Assembly (NCBI RefSeq): GCF_964204645.1 | Contig: NC_134035.1 | Span: 10,228,501-10,292,500, forward strand | From: Tubulanus polymorphus | Lineage: Eukaryota > Nemertea > Palaeonemertea > Tubulaniformes > Tubulanidae | Reading direction: 5' to 3' | DNA: 64,000 nt | The notes under the pieces: generated by a model | What the model was told of the DNA's origin: nothing | The model's input: only the letters and a program-made list of their open reading frames with translations | The model's database searches: none | Shown: piece after piece, positions 10,951 through 22,874 of the stretch | Layout of the letters: each line of letters opens with the position of its first letter | How positions within the stretch are numbered: position 1 is the stretch's first letter | Program-made: the position numbers and the translations under genes

Positions 10951-12984
10951 TGTTTCATGATTATCGATTTGAGACCAGGTTGACGCAATAATACTCTTAC
11001 AATTATTCTCTTCAAATTCGCTCTTAAAATATAAAGCGTATAGTAGTAGACCAAAATGAACTCGCGATTACCTGATTGTTGCCTATTAATTCAACCGCCG
11101 TTCGCAAAATTAACAATATATGACACGACGCCGGTGGATGATCCGGATCATAGTATGAACTCGCGATAACCCGATAGATCATTACAATATCATTTCATGA
11201 GTTGTTTTTTTTTTTACATCAGGTTGCGCGACCGCGACTGTGACGCCGGTAGTAAATTCAGTTGAAATATAGTTCTTTCATCAATTAAACCGCCGGGATG
11301 TGTACGCGCATTGATGCGTAATGATGAGTCACGGGTGCGATACATATAACATGAGGCAGTTTTTTGTTCCGTTTATTCATTCATATTATATAATATAGGT
11401 ATTTTTACTTCGCCACTCAACTTGATATGTAGCTATTATCAGCTATATATCAATATGCGAATGGTAACACTCCAGGGCCCATATTCCAGGAATTGACACT
11501 TTAAATTCTGCACAGGATACCTTTCTATGGCCCCGGACCGATCATCGGGGGCCCGTGTGGCTCCCTACACGAGATGAGATTATATCATCCGGCTATAGGC
11601 TGTTTTCAAGATGTTACTGACACGAAATCTGTTTGTAGAATTGTTCATTTATCGAATATTACAGAAATTCAAAAAGGCACTTCATGGGGAATGATGACAC
11701 TTTGTTCAACCACCACTGTATTCCGGGATAGTGGAATAGGGTCAGGTTGCATGCTTGTATGGTTGCCTTCTCCCAATGTATTGGAAAGTTTGCCAAACTC
11801 TATAGTGCCTACTCTGCGTAGTCCTCAAGAAAAACCAGATCCAAATGTATCATTTTTCATGTAATCTTACAGGAGGGTCACTAGAAACTATGGAAAATGA
11901 CAAGTCCTGGGATAGGTCTCATAAATCAGTTAAAGCTTAAAATGGTTAACTTGAATGACAATAGCAACTAAACCAGAAATTTGAGTTTAACTATTCAGTG
12001 AAAATGGATCCTGGGGTCAGTTGGTCGAAAGTTGGTTTCAGTTAACCAGTTGATAGTTGACATGGTGAAAGTAGAAACTGCAGTGCTATAACTTTACTGC
12101 TGGTTTTTGCTGATGGTTTTTGAGCAAATAGCTTCTGGTTAGTAGCGTGTATCAGTTTTTATCAGCCTCCCCTTACAGATTATCTACACAAAATGATACG
12201 ATTTTCATTTTCAACATTTGTGTTTTCAAGAAGAATCGCAGAAGGATTTACTATCCTTTCATCTTTAGATTGAAACGCTACCTATAGACTGGGGCCACCA
12301 ACGTGTATACTCCATGGATACTACAACGTCCCAAAAACCGCACATGACAAAAGCTCACATATTTACCTCATATAGTACAAACAATTATACATCAAAAGAT
12401 TTGCCAAAGTACTAAAACTTGTTTTGAATGATGCCGGTAGATTTTCTGGTTGGAAAACGAGTTTTCAACGATGACAATAGCCAGGATCATACTTTTAATG
12501 CACCCATAGTCAGATTATAGATGTCTGTAGTTCAAATCTTCCATGAGAAAATAATGCTTAGTTCATATATACGTTAATGCTATCAACCTCACATGCTGAA
12601 TGAGGTCGTGGGAACCGACGCCTTGGATCTTCTGAGAATGAGAAATTTTCAAACTCTTTTCAAACGCTAGTCGAGGATCCAAGATTTTCAGCGATTTCGT
12701 TTATATCGTTTGGGATATTGGGAGGATTGGCATGGGAGGGGCAAATTCAAGATTTCAAAGTCTGTAAGTTCAATAAGGCGCCACTAGAAGATGGCCATAA
12801 GCGAAGCCAGTGATCTAGAAACCACAGCACCGAATCACAGCATAAATAGAATGAAATTTGTCCATTGGCAATATTTCAGGAATCATGTAGCCTCCCTTCT
12901 CCCTCATTTTGAGCTTCCCTGATTTCTTCAATGCTCCTAAATCAAATCTCAGTTGAAAAGCTGCATTCACACTATCGGATAGTC
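10951..12984. other. gene-free stretch
   Basis: No supported gene. A plus-strand frame at 11574-11864 (96 codons) ends before a stop but has no recognisable motif. CTGGGGTCAGTTG at 12011 resembles the left end of the MITE-like element at 19278, but no matching right end was found. Confidence 0.3.
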
Positions 12985-13275
12985 CATTCTAATTAGGTCT
13001 GTGCCTGGAACGGACCGGGTCTAGAATGGACCAAATCAATGTTGTGCATCCACGTGCATTTTCTAATCAAAACTGGTCCAACTACTTAGATGCAACACTG
13101 TGATTGACAGGCAATCAAAGCAAAGTTCCTATTCACCTACGGAGAATTGGTCCATTCTAGAATTTAGAACAGACCGGGACCAATTTTTTGGTCAGTCTAA
13201 CCTATTCCATTCTCTGATGGAATGGACTTTAGGACTAGAATGAACGCTTGGTGAATTTAGAATTGGAATAGACAA
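12985..13275 (+). mobile_element. R5 element, copy 1
   Basis: Shared with 19025-19277, in the same order: GTGCCTGGAACGGACC/GTACCTGGAACATACC, AAATCAATGTTGTGCAT/AAATCAATTTTGTGCAT, GTGATTGACAGGCAATCAAAG/GTGACAGGCAATGGAAG, and a final TTTAGAATTGGAATAGA/TTTAGAATTCCAGATTG. Both copies are non-coding and diverged. The type is unknown. Confidence 0.5.
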
Positions 13276-13341
13276 AATCAAGATTGTTTTAAGTAACGTA
13301 GAAGCTGTCAATGAATAGAATATCTACGTTTGTGTATGATA

Positions 13342-13369
13342 TGTGGTAGTAGTGGTGGTGGTAGTGGTG
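13342..13369 (+). repeat. (GTG/GTA)n microsatellite
   Basis: Imperfect run of GTGGTAGTAGTGGTGGTGG. Confidence 0.85.
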
Positions 13370-13984
13370 AGACAAACTGAAAATGATAATTGTGCAATAA
13401 GTCACAGGAAAAACACATTACACACATATGAGTCGGATGTTGAGTGAGTCGTCTGTCTGTGCTGAGTCATTCATTCAATCATCGCACAAATACTCATTCA
13501 TATAGATTCTTTTCTGTCAGATGATAATTTGACGAGGAGACCGATTCCGCGAGCGGTCCTGCTCCTTCGGACCCCGGTGCGTCTCGTTTCTAATTAGAAT
13601 CTAATCACGTTTAAGACAAGCGTCGATCCCTCCTAGGATTACAAACGACAGATTTTCATAGTCAATTTCAAACGGTGACGATTATTTTAGATGGTTTTGA
13701 GGGACAAAAATACAAACAGATATACGTTGACTTACTCCAGGCTATCTAAGTATTACTTATGCCATCCGTTCAATCTTAAACATCTTCACAGATACTTGAT
13801 AATCACAAGTATGTTCAAGGTGCCTTGTCTAAATATGACCATGGACTTATTAACTAGTTTATACGTCCATTGTAAGACCAGTCTATAAGTCGTAGTTCCT
13901 CCCTCCAATACAGAACAGATCAGGAATAAGGGGACAAAATAATTTCTATCAAAGATTTTTAGATTTTTTCTGATTCGGCCAGCA

Positions 13985-14115
13985 CTCAAAATTATAAATC
14001 TATTTTCAACATTTCAACTACGACCTAATAGTCATTTTCAGGAATGCTAATGTCACAACCGAGAAATATTCCTGAAGATTACTTTCAGGAAATAGTCGAA
14101 ACGTTGAAAATGAAT
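13985..14115. mobile_element. HH palindromic element (old copy)
   Basis: The plus-strand core has CTGAAGA at 14072-14078, a spacer T, a weak stem II, GAAAC at 14098-14102 and GTT at 14103-14105. The bases after GTT (GAAAAT) pair with ATATTC before the core at five of six positions, as hammerhead stem I would. The left arm (TTTCAACATTTCAACTACG, CCTAATAGTCATTTTCAGG) is the inverted copy. No target-site duplication was seen. Confidence 0.5.
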
Positions 14116-14179
14116 TTTTAAATCGAGGAAACCTATTCTAGCTCTTCCGAGAGTAGGGTTTAAAAAAAAATATTTCAGG

Positions 14180-15330
14180 CATCCACCGCCGGATCGCTGA
14201 TTCGCGTATAGATAAATGTCTCGTGAGTGTCAACATAGCTTTAGCATTCGAGTGAAATACGTAAGAATTGATTTCGACGAAAATTCAAAACCGTCTAATG
14301 ATTAGAAACGCGTCAACCGGTATCACCGGCTGTACGTAGCTAATTCCGCCAAATCGTATTGACACGTACGAGTAATAACGAAAATATGTTCGAGCCGTCG
14401 CGTCCCGAGGGAAATCGGGCTCGGCGCGCGTTTCGCCGGGGTTCACGTTTCAAACGGAAAAATTGCCGTCCCGCGGGACGCGTCGCAATCGACCGTCGCG
14501 CGGCGTATCTATAAAAATCCTATTACAAACATCGAGCGCTGTCAAATATAGTGGAAAATTAAACTTTGATTGAAATTCACAGTCGGGTCGGCGTGGTTCG
14601 CCGTCGTACCGCGTCTACGGCGACTTACGCCCGCGAACGCCATTATGTAATTTGAATACGAATCTACTTTTTGTGTATAAGCGATTGCCGCAATTCCCCG
14701 AAGTGGCGTACCCAATTTGAAGTTCAATAAGCATCGGCGATACTTGGCGTCTAATAAAAGTAACCGGCCCGGCGACTAATTCCATTCAAACACGAAACCC
14801 GCGTTTAAATTTCGGCGCGAGAGATTTGACGTACGTCATTGGGAAACCGTTCTCGATCGACGAACACCGACAGAAATCGCGACCGACCCCGGCGGGCCTC
14901 CGTGATTTTTATGTCGCGCGGCCTGGGAAATTAAAACGAAGAACGTTGTAAGCAACTAACCTTTTAACGACGACGACGGAAAATCATAGCACATGTTTGC
15001 CTTCGCGCACACGATGGCAATAAATTTTCTATTAAGTCAACGAGGACGAGCGTTGTTGTAGTAGTTGACGGGCGTCTCGGGTTTACACGCTGAATCATCA
15101 CACCTGCCGAATTGTCCTCGAAAAGGCTGCAGCGGATACTCGTGCGGCTCAACACGCTTTTCGCCGGTCTTGTTCTTTTTTTTTTTATATCGGGGCCCCG
15201 AACGAGCGGTTTATAATTCTCTAAAGACAATTAATCCGTGCGCGATAAACGCCGGTAGTCGACGCGGCGATGAATAAACGCACTCAACAACTCGCGGATA
15301 CAAGCCCATAAAACATCCCTACGATTTCGT
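14180..15330. other. CpG-rich unique block
   Basis: CG-dense DNA without repeats, containing one candidate minus-strand exon (14629-14750). This kind of block could be promoter- or exon-associated, but no start site can be fixed. Confidence 0.3.
14629..14750 (-). CDS. weak candidate exon, product unknown
   Basis: On the minus strand an acceptor-like GGTTACTTTTATTAG precedes the block and a donor GCGGGC|GTAAGTCG follows it. Two of three frames stay open for about 40 codons. One gives RQVSPMLIELQIGY, the other AKYRRCLLNFKLGT. Having two open frames is expected of CG-rich DNA by chance, so support is weak. No family recognised. Confidence 0.2.
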
Positions 15331-15795
15331 AGACAAACGGATTTGGACGTTTCAAGTTTGAAATCAACACCTTCTGGTGCCAGTCTTGAAGACCAGGACC
15401 GAGTTGCCAGTTCAGCTGTTCTCAGTTAGAATTTGCCACTAAGGTCATACGGAAATGAACTACTTCAAACCATGGTCCCTTCATTTTAGAGTTTGTGTTT
15501 TACCTAATCAAGTCACACCTAGCTAAAAGCCCACTTACTTAAAATGGCCTTTCAATGACCTGGTGCATTGAGCAATAAGTTTAAAATTTACCCTATATAA
15601 AACATTTATATCATATTATGTTAAATAGATAGGTATCAAGTGTTTGATTCCACTGAATAAACCTTTGATAAATGGAAACTAATTTCATTGTTACTCTTGA
15701 TTGTTATCATCATTATGACTCCTGTTATTCGGGGTTCAAATGGTATTTCGTTTATGTTTTGTGTCCAAACTATTTCAATTCCAAAGAATTTCACC
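15331..15795. other. gene-free stretch
   Basis: A+T-rich. CACTGAATAAACC near 15652 resembles a polyadenylation context, but no gene body is attached. Confidence 0.3.
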
Positions 15796-15862
15796 GCGAA
15801 CACACGGAGAAGATTTGGCCCGGGCCAAAGTGGCACCGATCAGGCTCGGGCTAAAGAATTGG
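15796..15862 (+). mobile_element. R3 fragment
   Basis: CGAACACACGGAGAAGATTTGG followed by CCCGGGCCAAAGTGGCACCG matches the left half of the R3 copy at 26421-26518. Confidence 0.55.
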
Positions 15863-16135
15863 CAACAAGGATGAAAACTTCAAACTTCCGAACTTAACTT
15901 TCTAAAACTTCCTAACTACGTACGAATGGTTTTTTCTCAATAATGAAAATATGAGCAAGGGCTGGAGATGAATCCTTGGCACAATATCAGACTTACATCG
16001 ACAGAAAATGAGATTATTTTGTGTCTAAATGAATTTAAAAATCGAAGAAGAGACAACAAGGATGAAAACATCACACTTCCTACCTTCTAAAATAGGAATG
16101 AGACATCAAGATATTATGAGATCGCAAAAGATCAA

Positions 16136-16170
16136 AGAGAGTGGTAGAGAGTGGTAAAGAGTGGGAAAGC
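16136..16170 (+). repeat. ~11-base tandem repeat, 3 units
   Basis: AGAGAGTGGT, AGAGAGTGGT and AAAGAGTGGG in tandem. Confidence 0.7.
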
Positions 16171-17084
16171 CTACAACTACACTACGACTACGATCAAACT
16201 TCATACAAAGCACCAACTACACTTGTAGAGTAGTTGTTTAACTTCTGTTGTAAGTTCGACTAAGTTTTTTTCTTTATATTTTCTATCTCAAATGTAACAA
16301 AAACGAGAGAGTCGATATCAATACACACTCACACACACAGCGAGCGCCACGCGTTCAAATACCCTCGACATCGGCCGCGAGTGCTCTCCGACGGAACGCA
16401 TTTCCCACTTGGGGCGTTTTCAAAAATAATGACTTGTATCTATAACGAACACAGTTTTGACTGGATTGAACGGCGGCTGGTGGCGGTCGAGTGCGGCTAC
16501 TTCAACTCGAGTATACTTATTTCGTTCGAATTCGTACGTCATCCATTAAAACCACCGGAAGCGCGCACTATAGGATATTTATATATTTGTCGAAGTTATC
16601 GAAACTTCGAACTCGAGGGAGGCGAGGAGGGCCGGCGCAAACGTTCCGGCGAGGAGAATAAACCAAATTGTCTTTCTCGTTCGCGCGCGCTCGCGTTCTC
16701 TCGTAAAAGCTTTCGTCTACGCGGCGAGCGAGAGAGAGAGAGAGAAAGTCAAACACGTTCGTTAAAATGATACGTTTAAAACACAAACACATAAGTTTCT
16801 CGTGTAAGTACGAACACTCGAGATATTTTCTCGAGAGATCGTACGAGTCTTCAACGTTAATAGTGTGAATTTCCTTTCTCGCCGTCCTCCGAGGGCTGTC
16901 TATAGAAAGCGGTAATGAACCTCATCGATTGAAGATGGAAAATTTACTGAAATAAACAAACATTCTTTTTTCGATGTAAAGAACGACTAGAAAATCTCCC
17001 CATTTCAATCTAAAATTTTTCTTTTTTGTCATTAAATCGGAATTTATCCTGTTAAGATTTGATTGGTAGATTTCAGTTGGTTTA
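16171..17084. other. gene-free stretch, partly CpG-rich
   Basis: The 129-codon plus frame at 16381-16770 ends in an Arg/Glu/Ser-rich tail created by a (GA)n tract at about 16729-16746. No motif or splice context supports it. Confidence 0.35.
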
Positions 17085-17280
17085 CCTCTGAAAAATGCTA
17101 TTTAATTTTTTCAGTAAATTTTCATTGAAATATGAAAGAAAATCTTAAAATTAATCGGTAGTCAACCCCTAGACCTTCAGCAACAACTTTCACATTTCTG
17201 TATGCATCACAGAAATCAATTCAGTATTTCTCATAGTAAAAAATAGTAACAAATACTGAAAATCAGGAACAGTTGACTTC
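17085..17280 (+). mobile_element. R1 element, copy 4 (single internal unit)
   Basis: The left block ACCTCTGAAAAATGCTAT matches copy 5, and the right block AACAAATACTGAAAATCAGG plus AACAGTTGAC matches all copies. One diverged internal unit (TTAATCGGTAGTCAACC) lies between them. This is the unexpanded form of the element. Confidence 0.7.
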
Positions 17281-17730
17281 TTTTAGCCACCCTGTTTAAA
17301 GGTAAGATCGCTTTTTAAAATTTGAGTTGAAAGCTATACCAAGCTTTATAATCCAGTAGGAATAAAGGCTTACTGTATCGTGAAATAGGAACAAAAGCAC
17401 TACTCCAGGGGGAAGGGGGAAGTCCATATCTCCACTTCGAAACTCATTCATCAAAAATCAAATCAAAGTTTGTTGCCCTATCACACTTAAAATGGTTTCC
17501 AACCCGTCATTTAATTTTCTCAATTTCTCAATGAGTTATGTTACTTCTAATTACTTGTCGTATATCGAACGAATATACATCTACTTTCACTAATGAACGA
17601 CGCAGAAAACCGCAACGTTCGTTTGTGAAGTGGTTATCGCGCTCAAATACATCGCACCAATCTATTCATCTACATATAAGTGATGTAGGAGAAATTGTTT
17701 TCTTATTTCAGCAAGCAATAATTATGTAGC
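17281..17730. other. gene-free stretch
   Basis: Nothing supported. It holds a purine run CAGGGGGAAGGGGGAAG near 17406. Confidence 0.35.
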
Positions 17731-18277
17731 ACGCACCCCTCTCCCTCTACCCTGCACCCCTCTCCCTCCCTCCACAGTAAGCCTTTCAAGCACGCACCCC
17801 TCTCCCTCTACCCTGCACCCCTCTCCCTACCCCACAGTTAGCCTTTTAAGCGTGCACCCCTCTCCCTCTACCCAGCACCCCTCTCCCTACCCCACAGTAA
17901 GCCTTTCAAGCACGCATCCCTCCCCCTGCAATAAGCCTTTTAAGCGTGCACCCCTCTCCCTCTTCCCTGCACCCCTCTCCCTACCCCACAGTAAGCCTTT
18001 CAAGCATGCATCCCTCCCCCCTGCAATAAGCCTTTTAAGCGTGCACCCCTTTCCCTCTACCCTGCACCCCTCTCCCTACCCCACAGTAAGCCTTTCAAGC
18101 ATGCATCCCTCCCCCCTGCAATAAGCCTTTTAAGCGTGCACCCCTTTCCCTCTACCCTGCACCCCTCTCCCTATCCCACAGTAAGCCTTTCAAGTACGCA
18201 TCCCTCCCCCCTGCAATATGCCTTTCAAGCGTGCACCCTTTCCCCTCCCCCCACAGTAAGCCTTCCAAGCGTGCACC
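17731..18277 (+). repeat. pyrimidine-rich minisatellite with 60- and 35-base subunits
   Basis: CACAG landmarks fall at 17773, 17833, 17893, 17987, 18082, 18177 and 18252. The steps are 60, 60, 94, 95, 95 and 75. The 60-base unit carries GCACCCCTCTCCCTCTACCC. A 35-base insert carrying GCATCCCTCCCCC and GCAATAAGCCTTTTAAGC makes the 95-base higher-order unit. Open frames through it are Pro/Ser/Leu-rich shadows. Confidence 0.9.
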
Positions 18278-18864
18278 ACAACGTTCCGAACAGCAGCGAT
18301 TTCTCATTTATTTTCTCTCCGTAAAACGGCGACGACGGCAACGGAAAAAAATGCATACATTCGTTTGACAAAAACTAGCTTCAAATATGAAACGGTATAT
18401 TGGATCGGCACGTTATATCGTCAAAGCCGCAAATTTCAAACCCTTTTAAGTTTTTAGCTTCTCTTTGAACGTAGATTATACCAGTGACAGCGAGTTGTAG
18501 CAGCGTCGCTTGCATGAATTTCATATTTTTAAAAAACGTTGTGTACCGACATTACGCGCGATACAAACACACACACACACACATCCAGAATACTCTTTAT
18601 AATCATGTTCGTTCGCGGATCAGAGAAGATTGAATAAAAACGGCGAGGAAAATTGGTTCTTTTGTCTTAGCGATACGACTTTGTGGAAACCTTCGTCGTT
18701 CGTGATTACGAAACAGCTCTAAGATTTGAAATAAAAACGTTTTTGATATCGAGAGAAACTCAATTTTTCATGAATCAGTTTCATCACAAGGAAAGGATGA
18801 TTAACAATGCAGTCGTAACTGGGTGTGATGAGCAATACTATTATTGAAATTGAAATATTCAACA
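18278..18864. other. gene-free stretch
   Basis: CG-rich start, then A+T-rich DNA. It contains an (AC)n microsatellite at 18565-18583 and nothing else recognisable. Confidence 0.35.
18565..18583 (+). repeat. (AC)n microsatellite
   Basis: About nine AC dinucleotides. Confidence 0.9.
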
Positions 18865-18930
18865 ACATGAATAGCCACGTTCACGTTAACAACATGTATA
18901 GCCAAGTTCACGATAAAAACATGAACAGCC
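18865..18930 (+). repeat. 27-base tandem repeat, 2.5 units
   Basis: ACATGAATAGCCACGTTCACG (18865), ACATGTATAGCCAAGTTCACG (18892) and ACATGAACAGCCGCGTG (18919), spaced exactly 27 bases. Confidence 0.75.
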
Positions 18931-19016
18931 GCGTGTGAACGCGCTTTCTAATTAAGCACTGGCCAGATTTGACCCACGCCCGAGCGACGCCAATCTGGCC
19001 TGGCCTCGTGTGATCG
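18931..19016 (-). mobile_element. R3 element, inverse orientation
   Basis: It starts GCGTGTGAACGCGCTTTCTAATTA and ends CTCGTGTGATCG, which are the two R3 termini. The family shows short inverted ends (CGTGTGA/TCACACG) and GGCCA-rich internal palindromes. Target duplication not resolved. Confidence 0.65.
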
Positions 19017-19024
19017 CTTACCCC

Positions 19025-19277
19025 TAGTTAATCCGTTCTAATTTGGCTTGTACCTGGAACATACCTTTTTAAATAAGATCAAATCAATTTTGTGCATTGA
19101 GACATGTTTATAAATCAGCTGGTTAATAGTAGTCCAGCTAGTGACAGGCAATGGAAGTTCTTTTCCCACTAAGGCACTGTTCTTAAATGGGATGGACCAC
19201 ACTGACTTTTCTCTAGTGTTAACACTTGATCCGACTTTAAAACGAGGTTTAGAATTCCAGATTGAAATGGATTTAAC
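19025..19277 (+). mobile_element. R5 element, copy 2
   Basis: Diverged partner of 12985-13275, with shared blocks in the same order (see that entry). Confidence 0.5.
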
Positions 19278-19379
19278 TCTTGGGCCAGTTGCTTAAATGT
19301 TGGTAAAAGATAACTGGCAGAAGTATCACTACGTCAACTATTCACTCTAACGAACTTTTGAGCAACTGCAGCCCCAGCA
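19278..19379. mobile_element. MITE-like element, about 100 bases
   Basis: The left end TTGGGCCAGTTGCTTAAATG and the reverse complement of the right end (CTGGGGCTGCAGTTGCTCAA) form imperfect inverted repeats. The interior holds AAAGATAACTGGC. No target duplication could be assigned. Confidence 0.45.
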
Positions 19380-19427
19380 CGTTCTATATGATGAATCAAA
19401 ATAGCTCAGTCGGAAAGTTTGTAGAAC

Positions 19428-19692
19428 TTCATTACGTAATAGAACGATTACCAACGGATAATAAGATAAAAACCCACTATCTACAGATTAAAAGAATTTT
19501 AAACCAAGAATTTATTTATTCGAACAATCTAAAATATACAAAATACACGACGTTTCGACCCGACGATGATCTCTAGGGCGAGATCGAAACGTTGGGTATT
19601 CTATATATTTTAGATTGTTCGAAATAATGAATTCTCGGTTTTGAAATTCTTTTAATCTGTAGATAGTGGGTTTCTATCTTATTCATTACGTA
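19428..19692. mobile_element. HH palindromic element with 11-base target-site duplication
   Basis: TTCATTACGTA occurs at 19428-19438 and again at 19682-19692, bracketing the element. Two long arms (about 19459-19558 and 19586-19684) are inverted copies, for example CCACTATCTACAGATTAAAAG and its complement. The plus-strand core reads CCGACGA at 19560-19566 (first U of the box changed to C), T, GATCTC, loop, GAGATC, GAAAC at 19586-19590, then GTT. The GAAACG box is also present, inverted, in the left arm. It has the layout of a Penelope-type hammerhead remnant. Confidence 0.75.
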
Positions 19693-21660
19693 CTTTGAAA
19701 GTTAGTCAAATATCGCCTGGCAATCATGAGTGCAGATTATTTCCGAATCGAAAAAAGGAAATGCATTCGATTTACCGAAAGAAAAGTTAAGATCAACGAG
19801 ATGGATTCTTAAATACGTACGAATCGTTCGCTTGTTTTAATCATATCCCGTCATTTCCACGAAATTATGTTCGTTTTGAAATGAGAAGATTTACACGAAA
19901 TGCAAAAACGACGCATCCCACGATCGTCGGGGAACACTTCACGTTCAGCTCACGCGACGACGCCGCCGCACTCCACATCAAAGAACCGACTAAAAAGCAT
20001 CGCGAGCGATATTAAATTAAAACCATTCGATAATTACTTTAATTAATTTCTACATTTGTCTCGAAACTTCATCGTCAATTAAAATCGAAACGCCGTTTTA
20101 AAACCGCGCGCGGCCGGAAATGCGACGATCGATGCGAATCGACAATCAAAGCGAAAAACGGTAAGAGTTACACGCGTCGTTTTAAAAACGGAGGAAAGTT
20201 GTTTTTCGAAAATATCATCTGCGTGTTCGGGTACACCGGCGCGAGATGACGACGACGATGACGCAGACGATGATGAGAGATCGTACGTTTTAAACATCAC
20301 CGCGAATTTAAAAACGCGAAACACTTTCTTCTGAAGCGAGCCCGACGAATTAATTCAATTTTCATGTCGTTTTGAAATTAAAATGGAATTGAAATGTATT
20401 TTAGCGCAGGTGTGATGCGCCGATAGATTATTTATGAGTCAGTAAGGCGACGCGCACACGAGACACGCGCGCTGAAAAGTTCGCGAAATATATCGTCACC
20501 TCGACGAAATTGGGTACGCGAAGGAAACCGGCGCGGGCGTCGGGGACCCGGCGTTTAACCCGTACCACCCCGAAATACCCGACCGGGGAGTCGTATCGAT
20601 AAAATACTACGGGGACGACGTAAAGTTGAGCGCGCGCGCGCGTGGAGCGAAGGCGTTAACGTATCGACTGAAATAAAGATTTTCGGAAAATTCGAAACGT
20701 CCCGCGGGTACTTCGAATTAAGAACTAACACTTCGTAAAGAAAACTACGAACTAACGCTTCCTTATTTATTTGTCTTTGCACGTTTCATTTCAGCGGGGC
20801 ACGCCGCGACAGCACCGGCGTCTTCGGCGCACAGCTGTAAAACTCGCTTTGTGTCGCTCCCGAGATAATTATTCTCAATACAGTATTTTGTTGATTACGA
20901 AATAAAAATAAATCATACCATATCTTATCATAAAGATACAACCGATCGAAGACAGTTCACACGAAGATTAGAAATGAATTCACACACGACAAAAACATAT
21001 GACACGGCGAACGAAAAAAAGTTTTCAACTCGCGTCGCGCCGAACAATAATATATAACGGTATTCTAATTGATTATATTTTTTATGACTTTTACGGACGG
21101 CCGGACGGACGACGCCCGATGAAAAGATTTCGCTCCAGGTGTGAATCAAACGGCACAGATGGGCGCATAAAAGCGATTCGAACATATTACCGGTATATTA
21201 TAAAACCGCACCGAAAAGATATACGTGACGACCGTCTTTATGCGACACGATTGGGAAACTAAAAAAAAAAGACAACTGGCGATGATGGTGAGCATTCACG
21301 AAACTTTTATTGTCATTCGAATATTATTAAACTCGCAATATGGTGACAGATTTTTGACGAATAATTACGCGCAACTCCCGTGGGGGGTGGGCCGGGCGCA
21401 CACACGATGTCTGCGCGTCGCGCGTAAAATACTAATAGTAACATTTACTAGTAGTACTCGTAGCGGGCGCTCGCCCCGGTGAAACCGTGACAGAAGGTAG
21501 TATTATCCGGTGCGTTGAATATGGTCGATTGTTCGCGCGATTCCCGGTACCTCGACTCGCGGCGTACATAATACGTCGCACGTGAAAAAACCTCATGTAA
21601 TTGGATTATTTATGAGTGAACTCGTACACATATATTGTACGCGTTTATAAAAGGCGGACC
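19693..21660. other. CpG-rich unique block
   Basis: Long CG-dense stretch with scattered short overlapping open frames on both strands and no repeats. An alternating CG run at about 20630-20642 could adopt Z-DNA. No exon or promoter can be fixed. The region may be regulatory. Confidence 0.3.
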
Positions 21661-22022
21661 TGAGCGAGAGGGAGAGAGAGGGAGCGGAGAGGGGGTAGAG
21701 GGGAGGAAGAAAGAGCGGAGAGGGGTAGAGGGAGCAGAGGGGGTGAGAGAGGGAGCGGAGAGGGGTAGAGGGGAGGAAGAAAGAGCGGAGAGGGGGTAGA
21801 GGGAACAGAGGGGGTGAGAGAGGGAGCGGAGAGGGGGTGAGAGAGGGAGCGGAGAGGGGGTGAAAGAGGGAGCGGAGAGGGGTGAGAGAGGGAGCGGAAA
21901 GGGGGTGAGAGAGGGTAGAGGGAGCGGAGAGGGGGTGAGAGGGGTAGAGGGAGTGGAGAGGGGTATAGAGGGGGAGAGGGAGCGGAGGGGAGAGGGAAAG
22001 GGGAGAGAGGGTTTGGAAGAGA
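21661..22022 (+). repeat. purine-rich (G/A) minisatellite
   Basis: Nearly pure G+A on the plus strand for about 360 bases. It is built from shuffled GAGAGAGGGAGCGGAGAGGG and GGGGTAGAGG blocks with no single strict period. Such tracts can form triplex (H-DNA). Confidence 0.9.
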
Positions 22023-22874
22023 AGATGCAGTATTTCGCCCGAGGCTAACTTAATGCGAGACGTTCACGCTCTTACAGGGTGCACTTCAAAACCGAACGCA
22101 AATTTCTTGAACAGATTTTCGTCATCTTCGAGTAGTGTAGTAATTTTTTATTCGAACAAATTCTCATCAATACAAAACGAGTGAATGGTGATGTAAGATA
22201 CACGCGTGTACATAATCACGGCACAGATGTGCGTATCTTAAAAAGGGTAAACTCCACAGACTATGCCCGCGCATCGACGGCACGTTGGCCCCCATTCACA
22301 GATTTGTCATTATGCCTTTTTTTGGGTCGAGGGCGGCTTGCGTTGTAATTAAATACGACGAAAATTGAATTGAAAATACGACGACGAAGATTTCACGCGA
22401 TGCGATACATTCATAAAACTAATTGCACTTCCATTAACCGATAAAATGAGGCACATTTTTCGCGACGTAGTAAAGAAGTACGAACGAACGAACGAACGTT
22501 GTTTCCGAATGAACAACTGTCCGCGCGTGAATTAATTCCCATCGCCGAAGGTACAAAAATAAAACACGAGCTACTGAATGAATTTTTTTTTACGAAAAGA
22601 GTTCAGTACCCTGAGTTAAGCCAGTTAAGAGCATATTCTCTAGTGTGACCGTCGGCCACGATGGCCGCCCGCAAAGACGGTTCGATCTACGCTCCCTCGT
22701 CCTTGTGACTGCCAGCGATGCCGGTCGCAATGACTCGCACATGTTCTACTTTCAACGACCATCTCTCCCAGTCGCGACTGACATACACTGCTCTTGCTAC
22801 TGACTGACACTATAAACCCGCATACAATTGCTGACAATTGCATTGAATTAACTTTTAGTTAAACTAAATATAAC
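22023..22874. other. gene-free stretch
   Basis: It contains a (CGAA)n run at about 22479-22498. No supported gene. Confidence 0.35.

Noticed and set aside
16381-16770. 129-codon plus frame.
   Set aside because: No motif; the tail is made by a (GA)n tract and CG-rich DNA. No splice support.
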